Origin: Bacillota bacterium
GTDB taxonomy: Bacteria > Bacillota > Clostridia > Lachnospirales > Lachnospiraceae
DNA: 39,499 nt
NCBI GenBank assembly: GCA_023399455.1
Contig: JAEWPN010000053.1
Location: 1-39,499 of the forward strand
Direction of reading: 5' to 3'
Positions 27,608 to 39,375 of this stretch are shown piece after piece. The notes beneath the pieces are model-generated. The model worked only from the letters and a program-made list of their open reading frames with translations. It had not been told where the DNA came from and searched no databases. Each line of letters begins with the position of its first letter. Position 1 is the first letter of the stretch. Made by a program: the position numbers and the translations under genes.

Positions 27608-29644
27608 ATGATAACGAGAAAATACGGACAAGGAAGCTTTAAAAGTTTTAAAGCGGGCATAGAGAGGGAATGGGCCATTACTAATGGAATCGGCGGGTAT
27701 GCGGGAAGTACCCTCATAGGCGCTAATACGCGTAAACATCATGGCCTTTTGATAGCCAGTCTTCATGCGCCGGTAGAGCGGCATCTGATTTTATCCCGTA
27801 TAAATGAAACTGTCCGCATAGAGGATAAGGATTATTCTCTGGCTGCGGTACAGAGAAAGGGAAACGTCTTGGAGGAGGGGCAAAAATATTTGCAGCGTTT
27901 TGTATTCGATGCCGTTCCCTCCTACACATACCGGGTTCAGGACGTGTTTCTCACGAAGGCAATAAGCATGGAGTACGGGAAAAACAAAACGGCTATCTTA
28001 TATGAAATAGAAAATGGCAGCAGGCATTCGGAAATCTGTTTAACGCCCTTATTCAATTTCAGAGATCACAGTAGCTTTTCGCTTCCTGAGCAGCTTTGTT
28101 TTGAGGCCAGCCATGACAGACATATGATTACTCTGGTTCCGGAAGGCCCGCACATCGATGGTCATGCAGGCTATAAAATTAAGTTCAGCGTATCGGAAGG
28201 AAATATTTCAGAGAGAAACGAAACGTATGATACCGATATGGAGCTGCAAACGGAGATCGATACGGGAATGAGCGCTATTGACAATAATTTTACTCCCTAC
28301 GATATATGGATACCGCTTAAGCCCTATGAGAAAAAGAAGGTGTCTGTTATCTGCTGTTTGCAGAAAAAGGATGAGGAAGAGGAAATAAAGTCAGCAGATT
28401 CCATTATTGAAGCTAGTAAGAAGCGTATGGAGGCTTTAATAGAAAAGGCCGGTTATAAGGATGAGTTTGCGGATGCGCTTGTTCAAGCGGCGGATGCTTT
28501 TATCGTAGACAGAGTATCTACCGGCAGCAAGACTGTTCTGGCAGGTCTGCCTTGGTTTACCGATTGGGGCAGGGATACGATGATAGCGCTTCAGGGGCTG
28601 ACACTTGCGACGAAGAGATATGAAGATGCCAGAGGAATTCTGCGTACTTTCGCAAAGTATGTAAAGGACGGGCTGGTGCCGAATATGTTTCCCGACGAAG
28701 GGATGCCGCCTTTTTACAATACGGTGGACGCATCCCTGCTGTATTTTTATTCAGTATATATGTACTTGAAATATACGGGCGGGGAGGAGGATTTTCTCTT
28801 TGTGAAAGAGGAAATCTATCCGAAACTGAAGGAAATTATAACTTATTATAAGAAGGGAACGCTGTTTCATATTTATATGGATAAGGACAGCCTGATTCAT
28901 GCAGGAGGTGATCTGGACCAAGTGACATGGATGGATGTCCGCGTGGATGACTGGGTGGTCACGCCCAGACACGGCAAGCCTGTAGAAATCAACGCGCTCT
29001 GGTATAATGCGCTAAAGGTAATGGAGTTCTTGGCGAAGCGTTACCTGGAGGATGCGGGAGGATACCATGAGCTTGCGAAAGCTGTAAAGGAATCTTTCAA
29101 TCAAAAATTCTGGAACGCGGAAAAGCAATGTTTATATGATGTAGTTGAGGAAGAGAGAAACAGGACGGTCGGAAACAACGGACAAATCAGACCTAATCAA
29201 ATATGGGCGGTATTCCTTCCATTTACAATGCTTTCTCCTGAGAAGGAGAAAAAGGTGGTGGAAACCGTCTGGTCCCATCTTTATGCGGGCTGCGGACTTC
29301 GTTCGTTATCTCCTGAGGATGAGGAATATAAGGGCATTTACTTCGGGAAGCTGCACGACAGAGACGCAGCATATCATCAGGGGACTGCGTGGGCGTTTCC
29401 GCTTGGCGGTTTTATTAGCGCGTATGTGAAAGTAAACGGATACAGCGAAGAAAGCAAGCTGTTTGCGAGAAAGCTGTTAGAACCGGCAGAAGACCATATG
29501 TGGGATGGGTGCATCGGTTCCATCGCAGAGATTTTTGATGGGAACCCGCCCCATATTTCCAGAGGCTGCTATGCACAAGCATGGAGCGTAGGCGAGATAC
29601 TGAGAGCGTATACGGAGGATATTCTTACAAAGGTATACCGATAA
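27608..29644 (+). CDS. Glycogen debranching enzyme (amylo-alpha-1,6-glucosidase, GH133)
   Basis: A 678-residue cytoplasmic protein. The N-terminal GDE domain begins EREWAITNGIGGYAGSTLIGANTRKHHGLL, typical of bacterial debranching enzymes. The C-terminal (alpha/alpha)6 barrel has GLPWFTDWGRDTMIAL near residue 312, GDLDQVTWMD near residue 435 and YHQGTAWAFPLGGF near residue 590. It removes alpha-1,6 branch points of glycogen or limit dextrin. The start is preceded by GGGGAGG with long spacing of about 14 bases. It follows AlkD by 75 bases and overlaps the convergent VanZ-like gene by 20 bases at its 3' end. No other glycogen gene is present in the window. Confidence 0.88.
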   Translation: MITRKYGQGSFKSFKAGIEREWAITNGIGGYAGSTLIGANTRKHHGLLIASLHAPVERHLILSRINETVRIEDKDYSLAAVQRKGNVLEEGQKYLQRFVFDAVPSYTYRVQDVFLTKAISMEYGKNKTAILYEIENGSRHSEICLTPLFNFRDHSSFSLPEQLCFEASHDRHMITLVPEGPHIDGHAGYKIKFSVSEGNISERNETYDTDMELQTEIDTGMSAIDNNFTPYDIWIPLKPYEKKKVSVICCLQKKDEEEEIKSADSIIEASKKRMEALIEKAGYKDEFADALVQAADAFIVDRVSTGSKTVLAGLPWFTDWGRDTMIALQGLTLATKRYEDARGILRTFAKYVKDGLVPNMFPDEGMPPFYNTVDASLLYFYSVYMYLKYTGGEEDFLFVKEEIYPKLKEIITYYKKGTLFHIYMDKDSLIHAGGDLDQVTWMDVRVDDWVVTPRHGKPVEINALWYNALKVMEFLAKRYLEDAGGYHELAKAVKESFNQKFWNAEKQCLYDVVEEERNRTVGNNGQIRPNQIWAVFLPFTMLSPEKEKKVVETVWSHLYAGCGLRSLSPEDEEYKGIYFGKLHDRDAAYHQGTAWAFPLGGFISAYVKVNGYSEESKLFARKLLEPAEDHMWDGCIGSIAEIFDGNPPHISRGCYAQAWSVGEILRAYTEDILTKVYR

Positions 29645-30287
29645 CAGTATCCCAAAGAAGGTCCCAAATCGCGTTAGATATAAAAGGTGTCAACAGGAAG
29701 GTGATGATCCAGGGAGTAAAAAGGTAAATATAGACCTCCCATCTGGAAAGGTTCCTAAGGGACATATCTTCGGAATCCAGACACATCCGGCCCATGAAAC
29801 GCATATCCTTCACCTGAAGGAAGATAAAATAGCCTGCCAAGGTTCCAAGGGTATTCATGATAACGTCGGTAATATCTGTAGTCGCCGTGGTAGCGAGGCA
29901 ATATATCTGCGATATTTCTATTAACAGTGAAAATAAAATACCGGAGATGATTGTTTCTTTCGCAGGCTGAAACTGCTTCCACAAGGTGGGGAGCAGCAGA
30001 CCGAAGGGTAAAAATATCAAAAAGCACTGGATGTAATGCTCCAAATTGTCTCCGAAGCCGTAAAACGGTATGAAATTAAACGTCGGATAGAAATCTATCT
30101 GATATAAGGAAGGTGTATCCGAAGCCATTAAAATGGTACAGATAGCCAGGGAATAAATGTATAGCCCGAACTGATGGCGTTTCGGGAGCTTATACTTCCA
30201 AAAAAATATTTGCAGTATAATAAGAAAGGGAATAACCCCTATATAAGCAGAAAAAGTATTAACAACTAAAACTGTAAAATCCGACAT
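29625..30287 (-). CDS. VanZ-family membrane protein
   Basis: A 220-residue protein with about five hydrophobic helices and the VanZ core (FLIFLPFGLLLPTLW, then LLIEISQIYCLATTATTDITDVIMNTLGTLAGY, with the conserved E-Q and D-x-x-x-N positions). The ATG at 30287 is used because AGGAGGAG lies four bases upstream; an in-frame ATG at 30347 lacks a site. By family, VanZ affects teicoplanin resistance or membrane processes, but most relatives are of unknown role, and no van genes are adjacent. A 20-bp tail overlap with the debranching gene is seen. Confidence 0.85.
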   Translation of the reverse strand: MSDFTVLVVNTFSAYIGVIPFLIILQIFFWKYKLPKRHQFGLYIYSLAICTILMASDTPSLYQIDFYPTFNFIPFYGFGDNLEHYIQCFLIFLPFGLLLPTLWKQFQPAKETIISGILFSLLIEISQIYCLATTATTDITDVIMNTLGTLAGYFIFLQVKDMRFMGRMCLDSEDMSLRNLSRWEVYIYLFTPWIITFLLTPFISNAIWDLLWDTVIGIPL

Positions 30288-30473
30288 AAATCTCCTCCTG
30301 ACCGTAGCGTCAAAGAATAGTATAATACATAAATGTGAATTTTTCATTAAAAATTTTACTGTTTCTTAAATATTACGATGTTTGCTAACATTATACGCTT
30401 TTTTTCGCAAAACACAATTTGTATATTTAAAATAAGCAGGGACAAATCAAAGAGGTACCTGGAAAAAGATATC

Positions 30474-30502
30474 TTGCCAAAGGCAGGAATTTATGCTATT
30501 GT
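30474..30502 (+). promoter_or_regulatory. Promoter of an orphan short transcript or atp leader
   Basis: TTGCCA (30474-30479), a 17-base spacer and TATTGT (30497-30502), with an extended -10 TG at 30494-30495. The expected start is near 30509. No gene lies between it and the terminator at 30574-30609. Confidence 0.5.
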
Positions 30503-30508
30503 TTTATA

Positions 30509-30609
30509 AATAAATAAGGTCTTTTACGGTTGAACGGATGCTACATTCGATTTCAAGAATTTAAGCTTTTAGGGTGGGAAGCTCGTTATTTACGAACTTC
30601 CCACTTTTT
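30509..30609 (+). ncRNA. Candidate small RNA or attenuated leader, about 100 nt
   Basis: The segment is bounded by a promoter at 30474-30502 and a strong terminator at 30574-30609, with no gene inside except a possible eight-codon reading frame (MLHSISRI). It may be a free-standing small RNA or the terminated form of the atp operon leader. The family is not recognised. Confidence 0.4.
30574..30609 (+). terminator. Orphan Rho-independent terminator upstream of atpI
   Basis: GTGGGAAG (30574-30581) pairs with CTTCCCAC (30597-30604); TCG/CGA pairs inside, and TTTTT follows. No plus-strand gene ends within 900 bases upstream, so it ends a leader or small RNA. Confidence 0.8.
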
Positions 30610-30896
30610 ATATAAAAATTAATCAAATTTATAAAGGTTGTTTTAATGGTTCGGCTGTCAAAAAATATCTAGAATATTCTTTATCAGTGCAGTAGTGTAT
30701 TAACATACTGCTGATTCCGTTACTTCATGACGTAATTGGTATTGTTTTTTCTCAGATTAACAGGACAAGTATATCTAAAAGCTTTAGTTATATGTCGAAA
30801 GGATGTAAAGAGTTCGAAGTGACAAAATTTTGCTGGAAGACTGTAAGGAAACGATTAATAAGCTAATTGTTGTGTACTATAAAAGGAAATTACCAC

Positions 30897-31316
30897 ATGA
30901 AAGTTGACAAGGTTGTGAAAAAGGAAACAATAAATATGGGGTTAGGTATATTAGTATGCAGTGCCATTACTCAAATTGTTTTCTTGATTTTTAAAGCGTA
31001 TAGTTTGGCAGTACTTTTAGGTTCAATATATGGAGGTGCCATAGCCCTTCTTAACTTCTTCTTAATGGGAATAACGGTTCAAAGCGTGACAAAGCTGGAA
31101 GATGAAAATATGGCAAAAAAGAAAATGCAATTTTCGTATTCCATGCGTCAATTAGGGCTTGTATTATTACTTGGTGCGGGTATGTACATTGCGGTGAATT
31201 TTCAAATTTTTCACTGGTTGCCGATTTTGCTTGCTGTAGTTTATCCAAGGTTAATAATACTATTCTTTGGATTTTTTAGAAAAGAACAGCATTTAAAGGA
31301 AGGTGATATTTCATGA
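30897..31316 (+). CDS. atpI: ATP synthase assembly protein I-like
   Basis: A 139-residue membrane protein with four hydrophobic helices, at the usual first position of the atp operon. The ATG at 30897 follows AAAGGAAA. It overlaps subunit a by the ATGA at 31313-31316. AtpI proteins help assemble the c-ring. Identity rests on position, size and helices more than on sequence motifs. Confidence 0.78.
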   Translation: MKVDKVVKKETINMGLGILVCSAITQIVFLIFKAYSLAVLLGSIYGGAIALLNFFLMGITVQSVTKLEDENMAKKKMQFSYSMRQLGLVLLLGAGMYIAVNFQIFHWLPILLAVVYPRLIILFFGFFRKEQHLKEGDIS

Positions 31317-32044
31317 CTGTAGAAATAACTGGAGCAAAAATACTGCTCAGGCTGCCTTTAGGAATAGTAATTACGGAAACACAAGTAAACATGTGGCTGG
31401 TGATGATCGTAATTGCCTTGTTGTGCAGATGGCTCACAAGTAATCTGCAAATTAAGCCGGCAGGAAAAAAACAAGTAGTAGCAGAGTATCTGGTCAATAT
31501 CGCAAATAAATTCGTGCAAGATAATATGGGTGAGAGATTTAAGGCTTTTGCCCCTTTTATAGCAGCATTATTTTCGCTTGCGGCGTTTTGCAGTTTAAGC
31601 AGTCTTCTGGGGCTCTATCCGCCGACCTCCGATCTTAATACGACTGTCGGCTGGGCCCTGATTGTTTTCTTCCTGATTATGTATTATAAAATCAAGACAA
31701 ATGGTGTGAAAGGATATTTAAAAGGACTCACAGAGCCTTTTGCGATTTTGACCCCTTTTAATATTATAGGAGAGTTTTCAACACCAATATCCATGGCATT
31801 CCGTTTGTTTGGCAATGCTTCAGCCGGGGTTGTAATATCAACGCTGTTGTATGCAGCGCTCGCATGGCTTAGTGGCATAGTATTCCAATGGCTGCCCGGG
31901 GCGTTAGCTGGTATTCCATTATTGCAACTGGGACTTCCTGCTATATTATCAATTTACTTTGATTTATTTAGCAGTGTTTTACAGGCTTTTATATTCTGCA
32001 TATTAACGATTATCTATGTATCGACTGCAGCAAGTAAAGAATAA
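31313..32044 (+). CDS. atpB: F-type ATP synthase subunit a
   Basis: A 243-residue membrane subunit with about six helices. The essential arginine is in PISMAFRLFGNASAGVVIS (about residue 164), facing the c-ring ion site. FNIIGEFSTPIS precedes it, as in other bacterial subunits. It forms the ion half-channels with the c-ring. Translationally coupled to atpI. Na+ use is suggested only by subunit c. Confidence 0.92.
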   Translation: MTVEITGAKILLRLPLGIVITETQVNMWLVMIVIALLCRWLTSNLQIKPAGKKQVVAEYLVNIANKFVQDNMGERFKAFAPFIAALFSLAAFCSLSSLLGLYPPTSDLNTTVGWALIVFFLIMYYKIKTNGVKGYLKGLTEPFAILTPFNIIGEFSTPISMAFRLFGNASAGVVISTLLYAALAWLSGIVFQWLPGALAGIPLLQLGLPAILSIYFDLFSSVLQAFIFCILTIIYVSTAASKE

Positions 32045-32072
32045 TAAAATAATATTATATCAATGGAGGTAA

Positions 32073-32339
<267 letters not shown>

Positions 32340-32369
32340 TAACTTGTTTTGAGAAAAGAGGAATAGAGA

Positions 32370-32876
32370 ATGCCTGAAACATTAGAATTTTTATCTATAA
32401 ATACTTGGCAGACCATCATGGCTATGGGAAATTTATTGATTCTTTTTCTGATTGTCAAAAAATTCTTGTTCAAACCTGTAAATGACATCTTAAAGAAAAG
32501 AGCTGATGAAGTAGATAATATTTACTCCGAAGCAGAAAATTTGCGTACAGAGGCAAAAGAGAACAAGGATTTGTATGAAGAGAAGATGAAGAAGGCAAAA
32601 GCTGAAACTGACTTAATGATTAAATCTGCAACAGAACGAGCCAATTATCGCGGTGAAGAAATTATAAAAGAAGCAACTGTCGAAGCAGAGAATCGTAAAC
32701 GAAAAGCAGAATCTGATATCGCTCTCACGAAGAAAAAAGCCGTAAGCGAAATGAAAGACAATGTTATCGAAATGGTTATTGATTTGGCGCAACAAGTGGT
32801 AGAAAAAGAAATAAATGCGGATATTCATGAAAATCTGATCGATTCTGCAATTGAAGAATTGGGTGAACGCGTATGA
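32370..32876 (+). CDS. atpF: F-type ATP synthase subunit b
   Basis: A 168-residue protein with one N-terminal membrane helix (about residues 13-30) and a long charged helix rich in Lys/Glu/Ala (about 35-150), the peripheral stalk. It contains VKKFLFKPVNDILKKRADEV, typical of subunit b. AtpF and atpH overlap by an ATGA at 32873-32876. It links subunit a to delta and alpha. Confidence 0.9.
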   Translation: MPETLEFLSINTWQTIMAMGNLLILFLIVKKFLFKPVNDILKKRADEVDNIYSEAENLRTEAKENKDLYEEKMKKAKAETDLMIKSATERANYRGEEIIKEATVEAENRKRKAESDIALTKKKAVSEMKDNVIEMVIDLAQQVVEKEINADIHENLIDSAIEELGERV

Positions 32877-33424
32877 ATAAATCGAAGGAATACGGATACG
32901 CATTATATGACCTGGCAGCGGAAGAAGGACTTGAAGAAGAAATAGAAAAAGAATTCGCAGAAATTGCATTGATATTTGAAAGTAACCATGATTTTATGAA
33001 ACTTTTGTCCAATCCAAGGATTTCTACTTCTGAGCGCATTCAAGTAATAGAGGATGTATTTGTTGATAGAATACAACCGTATCTTCTTTACTTATTAAAA
33101 ATATTTACGGGAAGTAGAGATGTTTCGTTAATTCCACTTGTATTTAAGGAGTATGAAAATAAATTTTATCAAGAAAAAAATATTTTACCTGTTACGGTAA
33201 TTAGTGCAGTGGAATTAAATGAAAACCAAAAGCAGCATATTATAAGTAAATTGGAAAAATTAATGAATCAAGCTATCGTTTTACAAAATAAAGTTGACGA
33301 AACTTGTTTTGGTGGTATTCTTTTGGAATATCGTGGACATATGATTGATGCAAGCGTAAGAAATAGATTTAAGAAATTGCAGTATGAAATAAAGAATACA
33401 GACTATTTACAAGCGGAGGTCTGA
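32873..33424 (+). CDS. atpH: F-type ATP synthase subunit delta
   Basis: A 183-residue soluble subunit. It has an N-terminal helical domain (KEYGYALYDLAAEEG) and the C-terminal signature GGILLEYRGHMIDASVRNRFKKL near residue 144. It caps F1 and joins the peripheral stalk. The gene is only three bases before atpA. Confidence 0.9.
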   Translation: MNKSKEYGYALYDLAAEEGLEEEIEKEFAEIALIFESNHDFMKLLSNPRISTSERIQVIEDVFVDRIQPYLLYLLKIFTGSRDVSLIPLVFKEYENKFYQEKNILPVTVISAVELNENQKQHIISKLEKLMNQAIVLQNKVDETCFGGILLEYRGHMIDASVRNRFKKLQYEIKNTDYLQAEV

Positions 33425-34936
<1,512 letters not shown>

Positions 34937-34961
34937 TCTAGAATGAAGGGAGGCTGGCGCA

Positions 34962-35816
34962 ATGGCTGAGTCTTCAAAGAAAGATTTAAATCTAAGGATT
35001 AAAAGTATAAAAAGTACAAAGCAGATAACAAAAGCTATGGAATTAGTCGCCACCTCAAAATTGACAAAGGCGAAAGAACGCATAGAGAAAAGTCGTATTT
35101 TTCATTCCGCGGCCTATTCTGCGATGTGTGATATTATCGTTAGGAATTTGGATACTAATTCTGAGTATTTAACTACACGGACGGTTAAGAAAAGCTGCTT
35201 TGTTGTTATTGCCGGAGACAGGGGGCTTGCCGGCGGATATAATAGTAATGTATTTCGTTTTGCTCAAGAGCAGATTGGAAATAAAACAGTAAATATCCTT
35301 CCCATAGGAAAACGTACTACAGAATACTACAATTTCCTGGGCCATGATATAGTGACGGAAGAATTCTCACGTATAGAAAATATTAATGTTGGAAGTTGCC
35401 ATGAAATCGGCAATTTACTTACGGAATGCTATTTAAGACAAGAATTTGATGAACTTTATGTTGTATATACGAACTTTTATTCTACTCTGAGCCAAGAACC
35501 GGCAATCATGAAACTGCTTCCTCTTGATAATGACATCTGTAGAGATGAGATACCCTCAAAAAAGGAATTTATTCTGTTTGAACCGAGCAGTAACGCAGTT
35601 TTTAATGCAATTGTTCCCAGTTATGTTGCTGGTATGTTGTGGGGAGCTGTGTGTGAAAGTATGGCAAGTGAATTCGGGGCACGCCGTACAGCAATGGAAT
35701 CGGCTACAAAGAATGCTGAGGATATGCTTGAAGATTTAAGCCGTAAATATAACAGAGCCCGTCAAAGCTCAATTACTCAGGAATTGACAGAAATTGTTGC
35801 AGGAAGTGGATTGTAA
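34962..35816 (+). CDS. atpG: F-type ATP synthase subunit gamma
   Basis: A 284-residue central-stalk subunit with an N-terminal helix containing RIKSIKSTKQITKAMELVA and a C-terminal helix ending TQELTEIVAGSGL, both diagnostic. GGGAGG precedes the ATG. It transmits rotation between the c-ring and the catalytic beta subunits. Confidence 0.95.
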   Translation: MAESSKKDLNLRIKSIKSTKQITKAMELVATSKLTKAKERIEKSRIFHSAAYSAMCDIIVRNLDTNSEYLTTRTVKKSCFVVIAGDRGLAGGYNSNVFRFAQEQIGNKTVNILPIGKRTTEYYNFLGHDIVTEEFSRIENINVGSCHEIGNLLTECYLRQEFDELYVVYTNFYSTLSQEPAIMKLLPLDNDICRDEIPSKKEFILFEPSSNAVFNAIVPSYVAGMLWGAVCESMASEFGARRTAMESATKNAEDMLEDLSRKYNRARQSSITQELTEIVAGSGL

Positions 35817-35841
35817 TTGCGGTTAATGGAAAGGAATGTAA

Positions 35842-37236
<1,395 letters not shown>

Positions 37237-37239
37237 GCC

Positions 37240-37650
37240 ATGAACAGTATTCATCTTCAAATCGTATCTTTGGATGGAATGTTTTTTGATGGCAATGCCA
37301 AGCAGGTTTCTCTGCGTACTATAGACGGAGATATATCAATACGTGCAGGCCATATCCCATTTGTAACAGCAATCGGAGCAGGTGAATGCCGAGTTTATGT
37401 AGAAAGTTTAGATAAACCTCGCCGAGCTGCAAGCATAGGCGGATTTTTGAGTGTTTCTAAGGATTTGGTCCTTCTGGCTGCTACAACATTTGAATGGGCT
37501 GAGAACATCGATTATGATCGTGCAAACAAAGCGAAATCCAGAGCAGAAAGTATTATTTCATCCAGCAAAGAAGACGATCATAGTTTGCAACTAGCTAAAA
37601 TCAAGCTAGTCCGCGCTAACGCAAGATTGCAAGTAGTAAAAAATAAATAG
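37240..37650 (+). CDS. atpC: F-type ATP synthase subunit epsilon
   Basis: A 136-residue subunit with an N-terminal beta-sandwich (LQIVSLDGMFFDGNAKQVSLRTIDGDISI) and two C-terminal helices (about residues 90-130). It starts three bases after atpD. The family regulates ATPase activity in response to ATP. It ends the atp operon. Confidence 0.92.
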   Translation: MNSIHLQIVSLDGMFFDGNAKQVSLRTIDGDISIRAGHIPFVTAIGAGECRVYVESLDKPRRAASIGGFLSVSKDLVLLAATTFEWAENIDYDRANKAKSRAESIISSSKEDDHSLQLAKIKLVRANARLQVVKNK

Positions 37651-37708
37651 GTAATGTTTAGAAAAGGATATGCTGTTGGTTTCAAGATGAAATGCATTTA
37701 AAATATAA

Positions 37709-37773
37709 GGGGTTCCCTCTGGTTGAGTTTTAGTGTGGTAACTTAATTCTGCCAAATGAGGAACTCTTTTTCT
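37709..37773 (+). terminator. Probable terminator of the atp operon
   Basis: GGGGTTCCCTC (37709-37719) partly pairs with GAGGAACTC (37758-37766), followed by TTTTTCT, with a long loop. The pairing includes bulges. The block GGTTGAGTTTT occurs twice (about 37721 and 37777). The gap of 160 bases to the next gene holds nothing else. Confidence 0.45.
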
Positions 37774-37811
37774 ATTGGTTGAGTTTTTGATTTTAATAAG
37801 GAGTCTGATCC

Positions 37812-38513
37812 ATGGAAAAAATAAGTAAAATACCTTCTATACACCGCTATGAAGATTTTGTTGATGCCCTTCGAATTGCGGGAATGAGTATGGGAGGAGA
37901 GAATGATGAAGGAATTTTTTCCCTATGCAGTCTGTTCGGAGAGGAGATTGAATGGCATACGGAAAAGCCCGATACCGATCCATGGGAGTGGAGAATCCGG
38001 GTATTGGATGAATTCGATGACATTGCATATGGAAAGCTGTTTTTTAAAAAGAGCGGATACCTCACGAAGGAATGGTATCCTTACTTTTATACGGCGAGAA
38101 GGCAGGGAAGAAGCTTTGAGGAAATATACAAGGAAGGCAAAATAAGCGCCTATGCAAAAAAGATATATAAAATCGTCTCCGATAGAGGCGCGATTCCTCT
38201 TCATGCCATTAAAAAAACAGGTGATGTGAAAAAAGAAGACAAGTCCAAGTTTGACCGTGCAATTATCGAGCTGCAAATGGGAATGTTCATTACAGTATGC
38301 GGCAGGGCGAGAAAAATATCTTTCGAGGGACAGGAATATGGATGGTCATCTACTGTGTTTTGTACGACGGAGGAATATTTTGGCAGGGAGACAATAGAGA
38401 AAGCAGCCGGACTTACTCCAAAGAATGCGTATGGTGAAATAGAAAACCATTTATACACATTGAATCCTAATATAGAAGAAAAAAAGATAGAAAAGTTTAT
38501 TTATGGTATATGA
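37812..38513 (+). CDS. AlkZ-related winged-helix protein
   Basis: A 233-residue cytoplasmic protein. The N-terminal half has FSLCSLFGEEIEWHTEKPDTDPWEWRI and a Trp/Tyr-rich segment KEWYPYFYTARRQG. The central region RGAIPLHAIKKTGDVKKEDKSKFDRAIIELQMGMFITVCG resembles the winged-helix wing of the AlkZ/HTH_42 group (DNA glycosylase relatives). AAGGAG precedes the ATG. The assignment is from resemblance only; no AlkZ catalytic motif could be confirmed, so it may not be a glycosylase. Confidence 0.55.
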   Translation: MEKISKIPSIHRYEDFVDALRIAGMSMGGENDEGIFSLCSLFGEEIEWHTEKPDTDPWEWRIRVLDEFDDIAYGKLFFKKSGYLTKEWYPYFYTARRQGRSFEEIYKEGKISAYAKKIYKIVSDRGAIPLHAIKKTGDVKKEDKSKFDRAIIELQMGMFITVCGRARKISFEGQEYGWSSTVFCTTEEYFGRETIEKAAGLTPKNAYGEIENHLYTLNPNIEEKKIEKFIYGI

Positions 38514-38564
38514 ATCAGATTCTTATCCGCTTTATATTATTTAAGACAGCAGGAGGCGAAGGCT

Positions 38565-38957
38565 ATGAAAGCAACGGTTTTATTATATAATTTCCAAGAT
38601 AAGCTTTACAGGGAGCAGGTAAAAAAGATATTGCTGGTACAGCGCCTCTCGATAAAGGAGGTTCCAAAGGAAGAATACCTAAATCCCATCGGCTATTATG
38701 CGGGAGACGAGGAAGTTAAAGTCTCGGAAAAGAGGTATGAGGGAATGGAGCTTGATGGTGAGATGATGGTATTTGCCGGACTGTCGGGGGAGCAAATTGA
38801 CAAGGTGTTAGCCGGCTTCCGTAAAAATAAGGTGCCGAGGGTAAACTGCAAAGCGGTGCTTACGCCAACAAACCGCTTTTGGAACGCCTTGCAGCTTTTC
38901 GAAGAGCTGAAAAGGGAGCATGAGGCTATGTATAAAAATAAAATTTCCGAAAAATAA
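38565..38957 (+). CDS. DUF3783 domain-containing protein
   Basis: A 130-residue protein matching the DUF3783 family of Clostridia. KATVLLYNF opens the N-terminal strand, and LDGEMMVFAGLSGEQIDKVLAGFRKNKVPRVNCKAVLTPTNRFW makes up the conserved core. AGGAGG lies 11 bases before the ATG. Function is unknown. It is 51 bases after the AlkZ-related gene and may be in the same operon. Confidence 0.8.
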   Translation: MKATVLLYNFQDKLYREQVKKILLVQRLSIKEVPKEEYLNPIGYYAGDEEVKVSEKRYEGMELDGEMMVFAGLSGEQIDKVLAGFRKNKVPRVNCKAVLTPTNRFWNALQLFEELKREHEAMYKNKISEK

Positions 38958-39101
38958 CATCCATGGAAGAAAGAGGATGATTGATTAAGCCTTTGTTTTC
39001 AAATACTAACCATGAGTGTTTTTTACTCATTGAGTGCTTTAACTCATTATGAACTGTCGGTTCATGGAAAACATCAGAAAGTATTTGAAAGGGGCGAAAT
39101 T

Positions 39102-39323
39102 ATGGATAATCAACAGCTTCCCATAGGTTTCGGACTGTCTCTTGCCATGAATCAAAGTGCAATGGACAGATTTGCTAAAATGACCGAGGCGGAAAAGGAG
39201 CAGGCAATTGCAAAAAGCAGGAAGGTAAAATCAAAAAGAGAAATGGACCGTATCGTCAATTCCCTTGCGGAGGACGACGACGCAGCGCTGAGAGATCTTT
39301 TTGATGGACCAGGCATCTTATAA
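39102..39323 (+). CDS. Small hypothetical protein
   Basis: A 73-residue, highly charged protein (LPIGFGLSLAMNQSAMDRF, then TEAEKEQAIAKSRKVKSKREMDRIVNSLAED). The ATG at 39102 is used because AAGGGGCG lies eight bases upstream; an in-frame start at 39012 has no site. It is predicted mostly helical, with no membrane segment. No function is recognised. A strong terminator follows immediately. Confidence 0.7.
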   Translation: MDNQQLPIGFGLSLAMNQSAMDRFAKMTEAEKEQAIAKSRKVKSKREMDRIVNSLAEDDDAALRDLFDGPGIL

Positions 39324-39330
39324 GAAAAGG

Positions 39331-39371
39331 AAAGGTTCGGGCAGGTTGATAAACGTGCCGGAACCTTTTTT
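39331..39371 (+). terminator. Rho-independent terminator
   Basis: AAAGGTTCGGGCA (39331-39343) pairs with TGCCGGAACCTTT (39356-39368) with one mismatch, followed by a T-run to 39371. It ends the small hypothetical gene. Confidence 0.9.
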
Positions 39372-39375
39372 AGTA

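Larger units (their letters stand above)
30348..30896. other. Long intergenic region upstream of the ATP synthase operon
   Basis: This AT-rich stretch contains no convincing open reading frame. It holds an orphan promoter (30474-30502), an intrinsic terminator (30574-30609) and a second hairpin (30683-30715: ATCAG, CAGTA and TGT paired with ACA, TACTG and CTGAT). No standard riboswitch was recognised. The ATP synthase transcript must start in or before this region. Confidence 0.6.

Noticed and set aside
29625..30287. Glycopeptide resistance locus suggested by VanZ
   Set aside because: No vanA/H/X/R/S-type genes are adjacent; VanZ-fold proteins are widespread and mostly unrelated to resistance.
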